Shown here: piece by piece, positions 53,970 through 62,588 of the stretch
Position numbering within the stretch: the stretch's first letter is position 1
How the letters are laid out: each line of letters opens with the position of its first letter
NCBI GenBank assembly: GCA_025041195.1
Contig: JAKCFM010000001.1
Location: 930,001-994,000, forward strand
DNA: 64,000 nucleotides
Origin: Halobacteriales archaeon YIM A00013
GTDB taxonomy: Archaea > Halobacteriota > Halobacteria > Halobacteriales > Haloarculaceae
Reading direction: 5' to 3'
Notes under the pieces: generated by a model
Told to the model about the DNA's origin: nothing
What the model saw: the letters and a program-made list of their open reading frames with translations, nothing else
Database searches by the model: none
Program-made: the position numbers and the translations under genes

Positions 53970-54470
53970 TTAATCGTCGCTCGGAACCACGGCCCGCTCT
54001 CTCGAATCGGATTCGGTGCGATCTGTGAGCAGCGATCTCAGGCGGTCGGCTGCCGTGACCGGATCTGCGGTCTCAGCCGGTTTTGATGGCACAACCCAAG
54101 ACAGTTCACCCTCGTTTCGACAGGCGAGCGCGACGCTCGGGAGCGTTATGAACTCGTGTGAATCGCCCGTAATTGCAGAATGAATCGTTTCTCGATCGAA
54201 CCCACCGGAAAGTGTTTCCCCCGACTCGGTTGCCCATTGTCGGAATTCGCGTACGCGCTCTCGTATCCGCTTGCCGGCGGCCGTTCTGGCGACGGTTGGC
54301 TCCGTGCTGATTCGCTCTCCCCAAACAGTGACGCTGTAATCGGAAATTTCTCCGTCCGTCTGGGCCCGCTCTAACTGGTCAATCATCGATTCAACCGGGG
54401 TTCCCGTACCCGAAGAGAGTGACCGAACGTACAGTTCTAACGTTTGTGATGGACTGGCGCGATCGGACAT
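53970..54470 (-). CDS. Haloarchaeal HTH-domain protein, unknown role
   Basis: A 166-residue protein, beginning MSDRASPSQTLELYVRSLSSGTG. The middle (EISDYSVTVWGERISTEPTVARTAAGKRIRERVREFRQWA) is a pattern I know from haloarchaeal proteins annotated only as HTH-domain proteins. The C-terminal part is strand-rich with an acidic end. No catalytic motif is visible. The ATG at 54470 replaces a longer frame whose first 22 residues are not conserved-looking. Confidence 0.72.
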   Translation of the reverse strand: MSDRASPSQTLELYVRSLSSGTGTPVESMIDQLERAQTDGEISDYSVTVWGERISTEPTVARTAAGKRIRERVREFRQWATESGETLSGGFDRETIHSAITGDSHEFITLPSVALACRNEGELSWVVPSKPAETADPVTAADRLRSLLTDRTESDSRERAVVPSDD

Positions 54471-54623
54471 CGTGTCTGTACACCACGGCACAAACGAATA
54501 AAAACCTTCTCTAGGTTGTCTATGATGACAAACCACTTCCTAAAGATTTATTTGTTTGAATATATACTGAAATTATTCATTAAATTAGGTAATACACCGT
54601 TCAGGGTGGAGTGGCGATTCGTC

Positions 54624-54968
54624 TCACTGACCAGATGTGAGACCCATCTTCTGGAGCTGTTTTGCTCGGTCGGCTTTCGCGAGCAACACCGCACGGAGTG
54701 CTGGGAGTTCATCCGTTGTCTCGTCTGCGAGTGCGGTCGGCACCGCCAGGGTTCGGCCTGGAATCCCTGCGTCTCCGTGGACCGAGAGGTGTCGGTTGCC
54801 GAGTTTCATTACCAACGGGTTGTCGAGGCGGCTAATGCCAGTTTCGGTGCCGTACAGGCGCTCGTTAACCGCCTCGTGTTGTTCGTCGTGAATTACCGGC
54901 CGGTCGCCATCGTACGGTTCAACGTACAACCGACCGAGGTAATACGCGCGTGAAAACGGTGCGAACAT
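54624..54968 (-). CDS. DUF5802-like haloarchaeal protein
   Basis: A 114-residue protein with the conserved phrases SRAYYLGRLYVEPYDGD, EQHEAVNERLYG, NPLVMKLGNRHLSVHGDAGIP and VLLAKADRAKQL, all matching DUF5802 as I remember it. It is widespread in haloarchaea without known function. It stands divergent from the DUF1405 gene across a 126-bp AT-rich spacer. Confidence 0.85.
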   Translation of the reverse strand: MFAPFSRAYYLGRLYVEPYDGDRPVIHDEQHEAVNERLYGTETGISRLDNPLVMKLGNRHLSVHGDAGIPGRTLAVPTALADETTDELPALRAVLLAKADRAKQLQKMGLTSGQ

Positions 54969-55094
54969 TATTTCCTACCTATGTATGTTAGCAACTCACA
55001 CAGATAAATTTTTGCCAGGTCCATTAAATCCGGTTAACAATCTCAATCGATCGGAGTCGACACGGCTATACGGTATGGGTTGGGGAGTTCGACC

Positions 55095-55751
55095 ATGGAA
55101 CTGAAACGGTGGGCCGAGTATTATCTCGACAATACGCCATCGCTCGTCTGGTTGCTGTTCGCGAACGCGATGGCAGTGTTGGTTGGCGTTCGATACTACG
55201 TCGAGACCCTCCCTGCAGTGTTCACCTTTGCCTGGCCGCTATATGCCGATTCACCGACTGCGGTTGCGCTGGCGCTGTTATCGCTCACGACGCTGTTGGG
55301 GACGGTTGGCCTCGGCCTCGACCGTGCCCCTCAATCGCGAACACTCGCGTATCTTCACACGTTTGCGTTCGTGTGGCTCGTTAAATACGGCCTGTGGACG
55401 GTGGTGGTGCTCAACGTTCAGTTTACGGCGTACTTTCCTGCCCCGTGGGCGTATTTCGGGATCATTCTGACCCATCTGTTGTTCGTCGTTGAGGCGGCCG
55501 CAATTCCACTGTATGGCACGACGACACGGGGGGCACTCCTCAGTGCGCTCATCGCGTTGTTGCTCAATGATTTTCTCGATTACGGATTGGACTGGATCGA
55601 TTGGTGTGGTCTCGGTCACCTTCCGAATAGGTGTTCGTTGTATCCGCCACTACGATCGGAGCCAGGGTTCATTGTGGTGTTCCTAACCGTGGCGCTTTCA
55701 ATAGGGTCTGTACTCCTGGCCCACAGGGCGTTTGAACGGTATGAATCGTAA
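55095..55751 (+). CDS. DUF1405 family membrane protein (YpjA-like)
   Basis: A 218-residue integral membrane protein with around six helices, for example NTPSLVWLLFANAMAVLVGVRYY, FVWLVKYGLWTVVVL and TRGALLSALIALLLNDFLDYG. The phrases match DUF1405/YpjA, a family of unknown function. The ATG at 55095 is used; an ATG five codons upstream is less well placed. Confidence 0.86.
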   Translation: MELKRWAEYYLDNTPSLVWLLFANAMAVLVGVRYYVETLPAVFTFAWPLYADSPTAVALALLSLTTLLGTVGLGLDRAPQSRTLAYLHTFAFVWLVKYGLWTVVVLNVQFTAYFPAPWAYFGIILTHLLFVVEAAAIPLYGTTTRGALLSALIALLLNDFLDYGLDWIDWCGLGHLPNRCSLYPPLRSEPGFIVVFLTVALSIGSVLLAHRAFERYES

Positions 55752-55850
55752 TGCCGAGCCACCAATCGCCATCAATTGCAAACCGTTTACAGTGTGAACA
55801 GTCAGAACGGACAATCGCCCTTTTATGTATGGGGTGAATGGAACACACCA

Positions 55851-56738
55851 ATGGATCGGTATTCGGCCCTCGTCATTGTCGTTGCAGTTTTCGTTCTCAG
55901 TGGTGTTTTTCCGGGGACCGTCTCGAACGGGACGCTTCCCGCCGTCGGCAGTTCACCGGAGGTAGAAACTGTCGCCTCATTCATGCAGACAAGTGCCGTC
56001 AGCACGGAGAGTACGGTGCAACGAGAGATGTGGGAGGCTGAGTTCGAATCAGCCACAAATGAATCTGAGAAGCGACGTCTCATCAAGGAGCGATCTGAGC
56101 AGCTGTCGGCTGAGCTATCTTCTATTAAACGCCAGCAATCGGAACTCGAACAGACATCGTCACCACAGGCCTACACTGATGCGTATACGACGCATGTCGT
56201 CGAACTCCGTCGATCAGTCGGAAACATTTCAATAACGGCCAACGAGTCGAACGTAAACAGCACGCAGTTGGCCACACTCCGAAAGGAAGCGTGTTCAGTG
56301 CCGTTGATGGACCGCTCTGCGTCGCTTTCCGAGACGGAGCTTGCTGGAATCGACTGTCCGGACCGCGAGAATGACTCGACGGACACGGAGAACGATTCGG
56401 TGACTGATCCAGCAGAGAATCAGACGACAGACGGGACGGATTCCGAGACACCGTCGAACACCACCACGGAAACACCAACCGAAAACGAGACGACAACACC
56501 AGATTCGAACGAGACGGCGAACAGTACCCCAACGGAAACGCCATCGAATGAGACGCCGACCACCACACCGGGAGCAAACGGGACAGAGACGCCGTCTGAG
56601 TCAGCCACCGACGACTCGCCAGAGCCATCAGATGACACCGATCCTCCTGATGAAAATGGGACTCCCGAAGAGCAGGAAATCTTTGCTGGAGAGGGACTCC
56701 CGCTCCGACTCATTGAAGACGTGGCCGTCGTCCGGTAA
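55851..56738 (+). CDS. Secreted/anchored sequon-rich mucin-like protein (DUF7096-like)
   Basis: A 295-residue protein. An N-terminal hydrophobic stretch (ALVIVVAVFVLSGVF) looks like a signal peptide or anchor. Residues 40-150 are helical and charged, then a long Thr/Asn/Glu/Pro-rich low-complexity part with about 15 N-x-S/T sequons by my count (ENETTTP, SNETPTT, ANGTE and so on), and a short conserved end with LPLRLIEDVAVV. The helical region resembles haloarchaeal DUF7096 proteins. It probably lies on the cell surface, where AglB could glycosylate it. The next gene is an ArsR-type regulator. Confidence 0.75.
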   Translation: MDRYSALVIVVAVFVLSGVFPGTVSNGTLPAVGSSPEVETVASFMQTSAVSTESTVQREMWEAEFESATNESEKRRLIKERSEQLSAELSSIKRQQSELEQTSSPQAYTDAYTTHVVELRRSVGNISITANESNVNSTQLATLRKEACSVPLMDRSASLSETELAGIDCPDRENDSTDTENDSVTDPAENQTTDGTDSETPSNTTTETPTENETTTPDSNETANSTPTETPSNETPTTTPGANGTETPSESATDDSPEPSDDTDPPDENGTPEEQEIFAGEGLPLRLIEDVAVVR

Positions 56739-56781
56739 TCAGAGCGTCACGGTTTTTACCGCGTATCACTAATATCAGCCA

Positions 56782-57465
56782 ATGGATTCTGCCGCACTCC
56801 TGGATCTTCTGGGAAACGAGAATCGAAGGCGGATCCTCCGATTGCTCGCCCGCAAGCCCTGCTATGTAACGGAGATCAGCGAGTATCTGAGCGTCAGTCC
56901 AAAGGCTGTCATCGACCATCTGCGAAAGCTAGAGGGGGCTGGGTTGGTCGAATCCCGTGTTGACGATCAGCGGCGAAAATACTTCTCAATTGCCAGAAAT
57001 CTTCGTCTGGAAGTGAACGTTTCACCGTACGGCTTTGGTGCGAAAAGCGCATACTCGGCCAGCCGTGGGCTCGATATGACGCGCTGTCGGTATCTTTCGA
57101 TCGACGTTTCGACACCGGAACGGAGCGGCGAGCTCACTGAGCTCACCCGCGAGTTACAGCGCCTTGAAAAGCTATCGAGTGAACTGTCGATGGCACAGCG
57201 CTGGGTACACGGTCGGCTCACGGAGGTGATGGACGGTATCTCTCGACAGCTCACTGATGAGCCAGCACTGGGCGTGCGTGACGGTGATCAGGCCCGTCTC
57301 TACGCCGAGGTGCTTTCAGCAATCGCCACTGGCGCAGAACGGATCGACGAGATTGGCCGACAGATTGACGCCGCGCCGGAGCTGGTTGCGGAGGCATTAG
57401 AAGAGCTCTCGACGCTCGGTGTCGTCACACAGCAGCAGGGTCGGTGGTCGCTTCAATCTGAGTGA
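56782..57465 (+). CDS. ArsR-type winged-helix transcriptional regulator
   Basis: A 227-residue regulator. The first 70 residues (LDLLGNENRRRILRLLARKPCYVTEISEYLSVSPKAVIDHLRKLE) form an ArsR-like winged helix with wing VESRVDDQRRKYFSI. Helical central and C-terminal parts follow with a second short winged-helix-like segment. It ends exactly adjacent to the convergent membrane gene. It may control the preceding mucin-like gene, 43 bp upstream, by position only. Confidence 0.87.
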   Translation: MDSAALLDLLGNENRRRILRLLARKPCYVTEISEYLSVSPKAVIDHLRKLEGAGLVESRVDDQRRKYFSIARNLRLEVNVSPYGFGAKSAYSASRGLDMTRCRYLSIDVSTPERSGELTELTRELQRLEKLSSELSMAQRWVHGRLTEVMDGISRQLTDEPALGVRDGDQARLYAEVLSAIATGAERIDEIGRQIDAAPELVAEALEELSTLGVVTQQQGRWSLQSE

Positions 57466-57894
57466 TCAGGGAATTTCCTGCGAGACACCGGCTTTCAGAT
57501 CTCGACCGAAGTAGTAGCCCACGAGTGCCGCGAACGCACCGCCGGCGATACCGATCGCCAGCGACACTTCCGGAACGATTCCATTTACTAGCAGCTTCGA
57601 ATTTCCGACGACGGCGACCAGCCCAGCCGTCACGAGTCCCATGAAACCGACCGTTGGATACCGGGCCGCAGAATCGAGCAACCCGATCCCGAACGCCGTA
57701 ACGAACAGCCCAATGAGCCCTGCCATCGGTAGTATCGACACGATTGGTAGCGTTTGGAACGCAAACTGCACGAGCGCAAAGACGACGCCGAGGATGAGCA
57801 TCGATTTGAGTGTCGATTGAAGCCCCGAGGAGGACTCCTCGGTCGTCGAGCGATTCGTTTCGGTCGTGACCACGTCTTGACCGCCTGGGGACAT
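57466..57894 (-). CDS. Small membrane protein, unknown function
   Basis: A 142-residue protein. A polar, Thr/Ser-rich N-terminus of about 28 residues is followed by four hydrophobic stretches, among them ILGVVFALVQFAFQTLPIV and LIGLFVTAFGIGLLDSAA. The last part has GGAFAALVGYYFGRDL. I do not recognise a named family. It is divergent from gatD and convergent with the ArsR-type gene, whose stop is directly next to its own. Confidence 0.75.
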   Translation of the reverse strand: MSPGGQDVVTTETNRSTTEESSSGLQSTLKSMLILGVVFALVQFAFQTLPIVSILPMAGLIGLFVTAFGIGLLDSAARYPTVGFMGLVTAGLVAVVGNSKLLVNGIVPEVSLAIGIAGGAFAALVGYYFGRDLKAGVSQEIP

Positions 57895-57988
57895 GGCTGA
57901 ATGTTGGTCCGAAGACGTATTGCGTTTTCCCTCGTACGCGTGCGATTCGCATCGCGGAGTTCAAGTTACTGGTGATGATAGCCCCGAC

Positions 57989-59233
57989 ATGGACTCTGGG
58001 GATCGGATTCGCGTCGAACGCAACGACGTGCGCTATGAGGGCGTTTGTCTCCCGTCGACAGACGGGGAAACTGTCGTGCTCAAGCTCGATGGTGGCTACA
58101 ACGTCGGAATTGACCGCTCTGGTGCAGCAATCGAACGGCTAGAATCGTCCGTGTACGATATTGACGGCGACACCGGTGGGGACGACGGATCGTCGATTGA
58201 GACGGACCCGTCGCTGCCGACGATCTCGCTGCTCTCGACCGGTGGAACGATCGCATCGACGGTTGATTACCGGACTGGTGCCGTTACGGCACAGTTCGAC
58301 GCCGAAGACGTGCTGCGTGCGGTGCCGGATCTGGCCGGCCGAGCCAACTACCGCGGTCGCGTCGTCGCAAATATCCTGAGCGAAAACATGACGCCGTCGG
58401 TCTGGCATGATCTCGCGACGGCAGTGCATGAGGAGATCGAGGCCGGCGCCGACGGCGTCGTAGTGATGCACGGAACGGACACGATGCAGTACACCGCGTC
58501 GGTGCTCGCATTCATGCTCAAGACGCCGGTGCCGATCGTTTTCACCGGCAGCCAGCGCTCGGCGGATCGTCCTTCGAGCGACAACGTGATGAACGCGGTG
58601 TGTGCGGTTGAGGCGGCGAAATCAGATTGTGCGGAGGTGCTCGTCTGCATGCATGAGACGGAAAACGACACCACCTGCGCGCTCCATCGAGGAACGCGCG
58701 TCCGCAAGAATCACACCTCTCGCCGTGACGCGTTCGAGACGGTTGGCTCGAAGCCGTTGGGAACGGTCGACTACGAGCGTGAGTCGATCACGTTCCGCCG
58801 GGAGTACACCCACCGAGAAGCGAACGAACTCGCCATCGCTCCCGAGCTGAACACGGACGTGGAACTGCTCAAAATCACGCCGGGAATGGACCGAGCGTTG
58901 CTTGAGAGCTGTGCAGAAAACGACGGACTCGTCATCGAGGGGACCGGACTCGGTCACGTTCGCACGGAGTTCATTGAGTATCTCGACGAGCTGACCGACG
59001 CCGGAACGACCGTCGTGATGACGAGTGCCTGTCTGGAGGGGCGCGTCTGTGATCGCGTCTACGACACCGGCCGCGACCTGCTGGATGCGGGCGTGATCGA
59101 GGGAGAGGATATGCTCCCGGGCACGGCACTGGTGAAGCTGATGTGGGCGCTCGAAAACAGCGACGACGTTGCATCGACGATGCAGACGTCGATTGCCGGC
59201 GAACGAACGGATCGGTCAGTACCATGGACGTGA
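57989..59233 (+). CDS. gatD: Glu-tRNA(Gln) amidotransferase subunit D
   Basis: A 414-residue asparaginase-like subunit of the archaeal GatDE amidotransferase, which makes Gln-tRNA(Gln) from Glu-tRNA(Gln). The first 70 or so residues are the N-terminal domain (GDRIRVERNDVRYEG, LKLDGGYNVGID). The asparaginase part carries the catalytic STGGTIAST and HGTDTMQYTAS motifs and a Lys/Asp pair later on. GatE is not adjacent. The ATG at 57989 was preferred to one 32 codons upstream. It overlaps the next gene by ten bases. Confidence 0.94.
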   Translation: MDSGDRIRVERNDVRYEGVCLPSTDGETVVLKLDGGYNVGIDRSGAAIERLESSVYDIDGDTGGDDGSSIETDPSLPTISLLSTGGTIASTVDYRTGAVTAQFDAEDVLRAVPDLAGRANYRGRVVANILSENMTPSVWHDLATAVHEEIEAGADGVVVMHGTDTMQYTASVLAFMLKTPVPIVFTGSQRSADRPSSDNVMNAVCAVEAAKSDCAEVLVCMHETENDTTCALHRGTRVRKNHTSRRDAFETVGSKPLGTVDYERESITFRREYTHREANELAIAPELNTDVELLKITPGMDRALLESCAENDGLVIEGTGLGHVRTEFIEYLDELTDAGTTVVMTSACLEGRVCDRVYDTGRDLLDAGVIEGEDMLPGTALVKLMWALENSDDVASTMQTSIAGERTDRSVPWT

Positions 59234-60135
59234 CACAGTGCTCGATTCGACCCGCACGGGCCGATGATTACGACGGCGTTGTCGCGTTCACACAGGACAC
59301 CTGGCCAGACCGCGAAGGGTCGGATTATCTGCCGGATATCTACCATGAGTGGATCGATGGCGATCCCGAACGGACGCAAACGCTCATTGCGGATGTCGGC
59401 GACGCGATTGCCGGCATCTGCCAGCTCGTCATGCTCTCCGACCACGAGGCGTGGGCGCAGGGAATGCGCGTCAATCCCGACTTTCGTGGTGACGGAATCA
59501 GCACGAAACTGAACCACGCGCTGTTCGACTGGGCAACTGAGCAGGGCGCAACCGTCTGTCGGAACATGGTTTTCTCATGGAACGGCGCCGGACTCGGTGG
59601 CTCACGGTCGATCGGATTCGAACCGGTCACGGAGTTCCGCTGGGCACAGCCAGCACCGGAGTCGGTCTCAGTTCCAGAGACCGTCGTGTCGGACCCGACG
59701 CTTGCCTGGCAGTACTGGGAGAACAGCCCGGCGCGGACGCATCTGAGTGGCCTCGCACTCGACACCGAGGAGTCGTGGGCGCTCTCTTCGCTCACTCGTG
59801 AGAATCTTTCTGCCGCGGCCGAGGACGGCGGCGTGTATGCGGTCGTTGACGACAGCGTGCGGGCGATGACCTGTCGGACGGCCGTTCGAACGCGAGAGAA
59901 TGCGGACGGCGAAACCGAAACGACCGTGGAGTACGGCGTCGGCGCGTGGGACGACCTCCAGTCGGCGCAGGCGCTGTTCGATGCGATTCGAGCGGATGCA
60001 GCCGAACTCGGAGCCGATGGCACCCGCGTGCTGATCCCGGAAACTGCGCGTGCGGTCTCTGACGCCGCGTATCTCCGCGCAACCATCAGCGACGAGCCCG
60101 ATTTCGTCCTCGGTGCAGATCTGAGCGACTGGTAA
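59224..60135 (+). CDS. GNAT family acetyltransferase with extended C-terminus
   Basis: A 303-residue GNAT protein. The N-terminal acetyltransferase fold includes CSIRPARADDYDGVVAFTQDTW and AWAQGMRVNPDFRGDGISTKLN, the acetyl-CoA loop. The additional 150 residues have a second GNAT-like half (VLIPETARAVSDAAYLRA near the end). The function and acceptor are unknown. Its start lies inside the 3' end of gatD (10-bp overlap), suggesting coupled translation. Confidence 0.82.
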   Translation: MDVTQCSIRPARADDYDGVVAFTQDTWPDREGSDYLPDIYHEWIDGDPERTQTLIADVGDAIAGICQLVMLSDHEAWAQGMRVNPDFRGDGISTKLNHALFDWATEQGATVCRNMVFSWNGAGLGGSRSIGFEPVTEFRWAQPAPESVSVPETVVSDPTLAWQYWENSPARTHLSGLALDTEESWALSSLTRENLSAAAEDGGVYAVVDDSVRAMTCRTAVRTRENADGETETTVEYGVGAWDDLQSAQALFDAIRADAAELGADGTRVLIPETARAVSDAAYLRATISDEPDFVLGADLSDW

Positions 60136-60177
60136 GTGGCTGCGGAGTTTTATTGGTCCGTTTGACCAACGGATGGT

Positions 60178-60564
60178 ATGGATATCGAATCATTTTTCGA
60201 GACGATGCCGTTCGCCAATCTGCTCGGTATCGAGCTGACGACCGTCGACGCTGGCCACGCCGAAGGACAGATCGAACTGCACGAGGAGCTCTCCTGGAAT
60301 GATGATCACATGCTAGCACACGGCGGCGTTACCTTCACGCTCGCTGACACCGTTGGCGGTGCCGCACTCGTTTCGCTCGTCGAACAGCCGGTCCCGACGA
60401 TCGATATGCGAATCGATTATCTCGACGCCGCCACCGGTGATCTGTACGCCGTCGGTGACGTCCATCGGTGTGGAGACGCCGTTGGGACAGTTGATGTGGA
60501 GGTGCTGAGCGAGGACGACACCGTGCTTGCTACTGCACGCGGTGTATACAAAACCGGTGAGTGA
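60178..60564 (+). CDS. PaaI-type hotdog thioesterase
   Basis: A 128-residue hotdog-fold thioesterase. MPFANLLGIELTTVDAGHAEGQIEL is the typical start. HGGVTFTLADTVGGAAL carries the active-site Asp region, and TIDMRIDYLDAATG fits the central strands. It likely hydrolyses aryl- or acyl-CoA esters. It is convergent with the LLM oxidoreductase gene; the two stops directly touch. Confidence 0.92.
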   Translation: MDIESFFETMPFANLLGIELTTVDAGHAEGQIELHEELSWNDDHMLAHGGVTFTLADTVGGAALVSLVEQPVPTIDMRIDYLDAATGDLYAVGDVHRCGDAVGTVDVEVLSEDDTVLATARGVYKTGE

Positions 60565-61578
60565 TCAGTCCAGCAGTGGTCGCACGTCCCGGCCAAGTCG
60601 GCGAATGCTCGCCCGGAGTGCCTCGGTCTCGATGCCGGGCTGGTACGTTCTGACGATGATGTGAATGTCAGATCCCAGCGCTCGTTCGTAGCGTTCGAGT
60701 TGGTTGGCGACGGTCGTTGGCGTTCCGTAGATCGCTCGTTCTTTGAGCGCCGAGCGGCGCTCCTGTGAGAGCGCAGGAACTTCCTCACCCGAGAAGATCT
60801 CCGCATACCGCCGCTGGGTGTAGAGATAGCCCGTTTTCAGTTGCTCCCAGGCCCGCTCGTCTGGCGCATCCGGGGAGCAGACGAATCCGTGAACGAGAAC
60901 GTAGATCGAAAACGGACCATCGAGCCCCTCGCTGGCTCTCACCTCCCGAATATCTGCAATCCGCGTTTCGATTTCTTCGATCGAGAGCGCAGAGGGACTG
61001 CACCAGCCTTTGGCCTGGCGCGCCGCCCGGCGAACCGCCGGTTTTGCGCTCCCACCGAGCACGATCGGGATCGGCGATTCCGGCGTTGGCGTGACCGTCA
61101 GCTCCGGGCTGATTGGATGAAACTCGGCGTCGTACCCGAGCGCCCCCGGCGTAAACGCACCGTCAAGAACACCAATCGCGTCGGTGAGCCGCTCGGCTCG
61201 CTCGTCCGGATCGACACCGAACGCCTCGAACTCGTCGGGATTCGATCCGATAGCGAGCCCGAGCGTGAGCCGACCAGCAGAGAGCAGGTCCACGCCGATC
61301 GCGTCTTCTGCCAGACGAACGGAATCGTACAGCGGAGCAAGCGCAACACAGGAGCCGATTTCGATCTCGTCAGTAACCGCCGCGAGCGCGCCGAGAACTG
61401 GCATCGGTGCCGAGCAGTATCCATCGGGTTGGAAATGGTGTTCCGACACCCAGGCACTGTCGAGCCCGGCTGATTCGATCGCTTGCCCGAGTTCGAGCAG
61501 CTCGTCGTACTGCGCAGCCATCGAACGGTCGTCGTCGGGGCGGCGCTGCGAAGTGAACAGCCCTGCTCCAATTTTCAT
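60565..61578 (-). CDS. LLM-class flavin/F420-dependent oxidoreductase
   Basis: A 337-residue TIM-barrel oxidoreductase of the luciferase-like monooxygenase family. Clear parts are LGQAIESAGLDSAWVSEHHF, ATVTDEIEIGSCVALAPLYDSVRLAEDAIGVDLLSAGRLTLG-like phrases (shown in pieces) and PIVLGGSAKPAVRRAARQAKGW. Haloarchaea contain coenzyme F420, so an F420 or FMN cofactor is possible; the substrate is unknown. Confidence 0.88.
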   Translation of the reverse strand: MKIGAGLFTSQRRPDDDRSMAAQYDELLELGQAIESAGLDSAWVSEHHFQPDGYCSAPMPVLGALAAVTDEIEIGSCVALAPLYDSVRLAEDAIGVDLLSAGRLTLGLAIGSNPDEFEAFGVDPDERAERLTDAIGVLDGAFTPGALGYDAEFHPISPELTVTPTPESPIPIVLGGSAKPAVRRAARQAKGWCSPSALSIEEIETRIADIREVRASEGLDGPFSIYVLVHGFVCSPDAPDERAWEQLKTGYLYTQRRYAEIFSGEEVPALSQERRSALKERAIYGTPTTVANQLERYERALGSDIHIIVRTYQPGIETEALRASIRRLGRDVRPLLD

Positions 61579-61632
61579 ATTGAAGGTGTGTTCTCGAAGA
61601 AAATATCTCTGGGGGCACGAGGGGGATGTAGC

Positions 61633-62445
61633 CTACTCCTGGAGGTCAATGACCTCATACGAGATGTTTTCTTCTCGCAGTCTGTCAGTGTGTCGAGAGA
61701 GCTGGTCGGGAGTGGCGACCAGCGCGACCGATTGGCCACGGGTTGCGGCCTCCTGGACGGCCGACACCGTTCCGAATTTGATGTCAACGGGTTTCTCGAC
61801 CGCTCGCGTGAGTGCAAGCGCCTCGGTTCCCGCCGTGGCGAGCAACTTGTGCTCCCCAATGAGTGCTTCGAGCGCAGTAGTTTCGATCGAGGCATGCTGG
61901 GCGTTCTCGACCGACGGAATCGTACCGATCGTCACCGCACCACGCTCGTACTCAACCACGCCGTCGAAATTCGTCACCCCGACCGCGTCGCCGGCTGCTG
62001 CCGACGTGACTGCAACTGCAGTTGCACTGCCGGACGTCGCACTGTTCGCGTGCAGAAATCCATCACGCATCGTGAGCGTCACCGTCTCTCCTTCCTCGAT
62101 CGGCACGGTCGCGATCGCTGCCTCGATATCGACCTGCTCGATCACGTTCTCGGAAACATGCGAAACGTACTGTCGAAGGGCGTCCGTGTGCGTTATCAGC
62201 CAGTCAACGCCCTCTTTGGTGATCTCATACCGCCCTCTGCCGTGTTTGTTGACAAACTCTTCTTCTAACAGTCCCTGGAGATAATCGCTCACGGCCTGTG
62301 CTGTGATCCCGATCGAATCGGCGATCTCCTGCTGGCTCACAGCCGGCTGGCGCTCTGCTATCTCAACCAGTATCTGATAGCGGGTGGCGTTCCGTTTGCT
62401 CTGGAGAACGCCCGCGTCGTTGTGCCCCACAACGTCATTCACCAT
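61633..62445 (-). CDS. MarR-like HTH regulator divergent from cobalamin operon
   Basis: A 270-residue regulator. Residues 13-75 form a winged helix (ATRYQILVEIAERQPAVSQQEIADSIGITAQAVSDYLQGLLEEEFV in pieces), and the C-terminal 180 residues are an alpha/beta domain with repeated Ala-rich helices and strands (ATAVAVTSAAAGDAVGV, SVALVATPDQLSRHTDRL). Its place head-to-head with cbiT, with a shared CCAAAATT element, suggests control of cobalamin synthesis. The start at 62445 is used; the longer frame upstream crosses the promoter. Confidence 0.82.
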   Translation of the reverse strand: MVNDVVGHNDAGVLQSKRNATRYQILVEIAERQPAVSQQEIADSIGITAQAVSDYLQGLLEEEFVNKHGRGRYEITKEGVDWLITHTDALRQYVSHVSENVIEQVDIEAAIATVPIEEGETVTLTMRDGFLHANSATSGSATAVAVTSAAAGDAVGVTNFDGVVEYERGAVTIGTIPSVENAQHASIETTALEALIGEHKLLATAGTEALALTRAVEKPVDIKFGTVSAVQEAATRGQSVALVATPDQLSRHTDRLREENISYEVIDLQE

Positions 62446-62474
62446 TGTGAGCCCTCGGTACCGACTGGGCAAGT

Positions 62475-62482
62475 AATTTTGG
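62475..62482 (-). promoter_or_regulatory. CCAAAATT element upstream of the regulator
   Basis: On the minus strand CCAAAATTACTT lies about 30 nt before the regulator's ATG, at TATA position. The same eight bases occur in the same orientation relative to the other gene before cbiT (62550-62557). Confidence 0.5.
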
Positions 62483-62549
62483 CCTGAATCCGGCGACAAA
62501 GCTGGAACACACCCAGCACCAGTGAACAATTCCATTTGTATTAACTCAA

Positions 62550-62565
62550 CCAAAATTGTTTTAAC
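62550..62565 (+). promoter_or_regulatory. CCAAAATT plus TTTTAACT box upstream of cbiT
   Basis: CCAAAATT (62550-62557) runs into TTTTAACT, a TATA-like box about 24 nt before the cbiT ATG. Flanking AACTCA/TGAGTT (near 62543 and 62573) form a weak inverted repeat. Confidence 0.5.
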
Positions 62566-62588
62566 TGCTACCTGAGTTGTATTAGCTG

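Noticed and set aside
62446-62588. Cobalamin riboswitch before cbiT
   Set aside because: The spacer is only 143 bp, AT-rich and already filled by two promoters; no B12-box-like sequence, and such riboswitches are not expected in haloarchaea.
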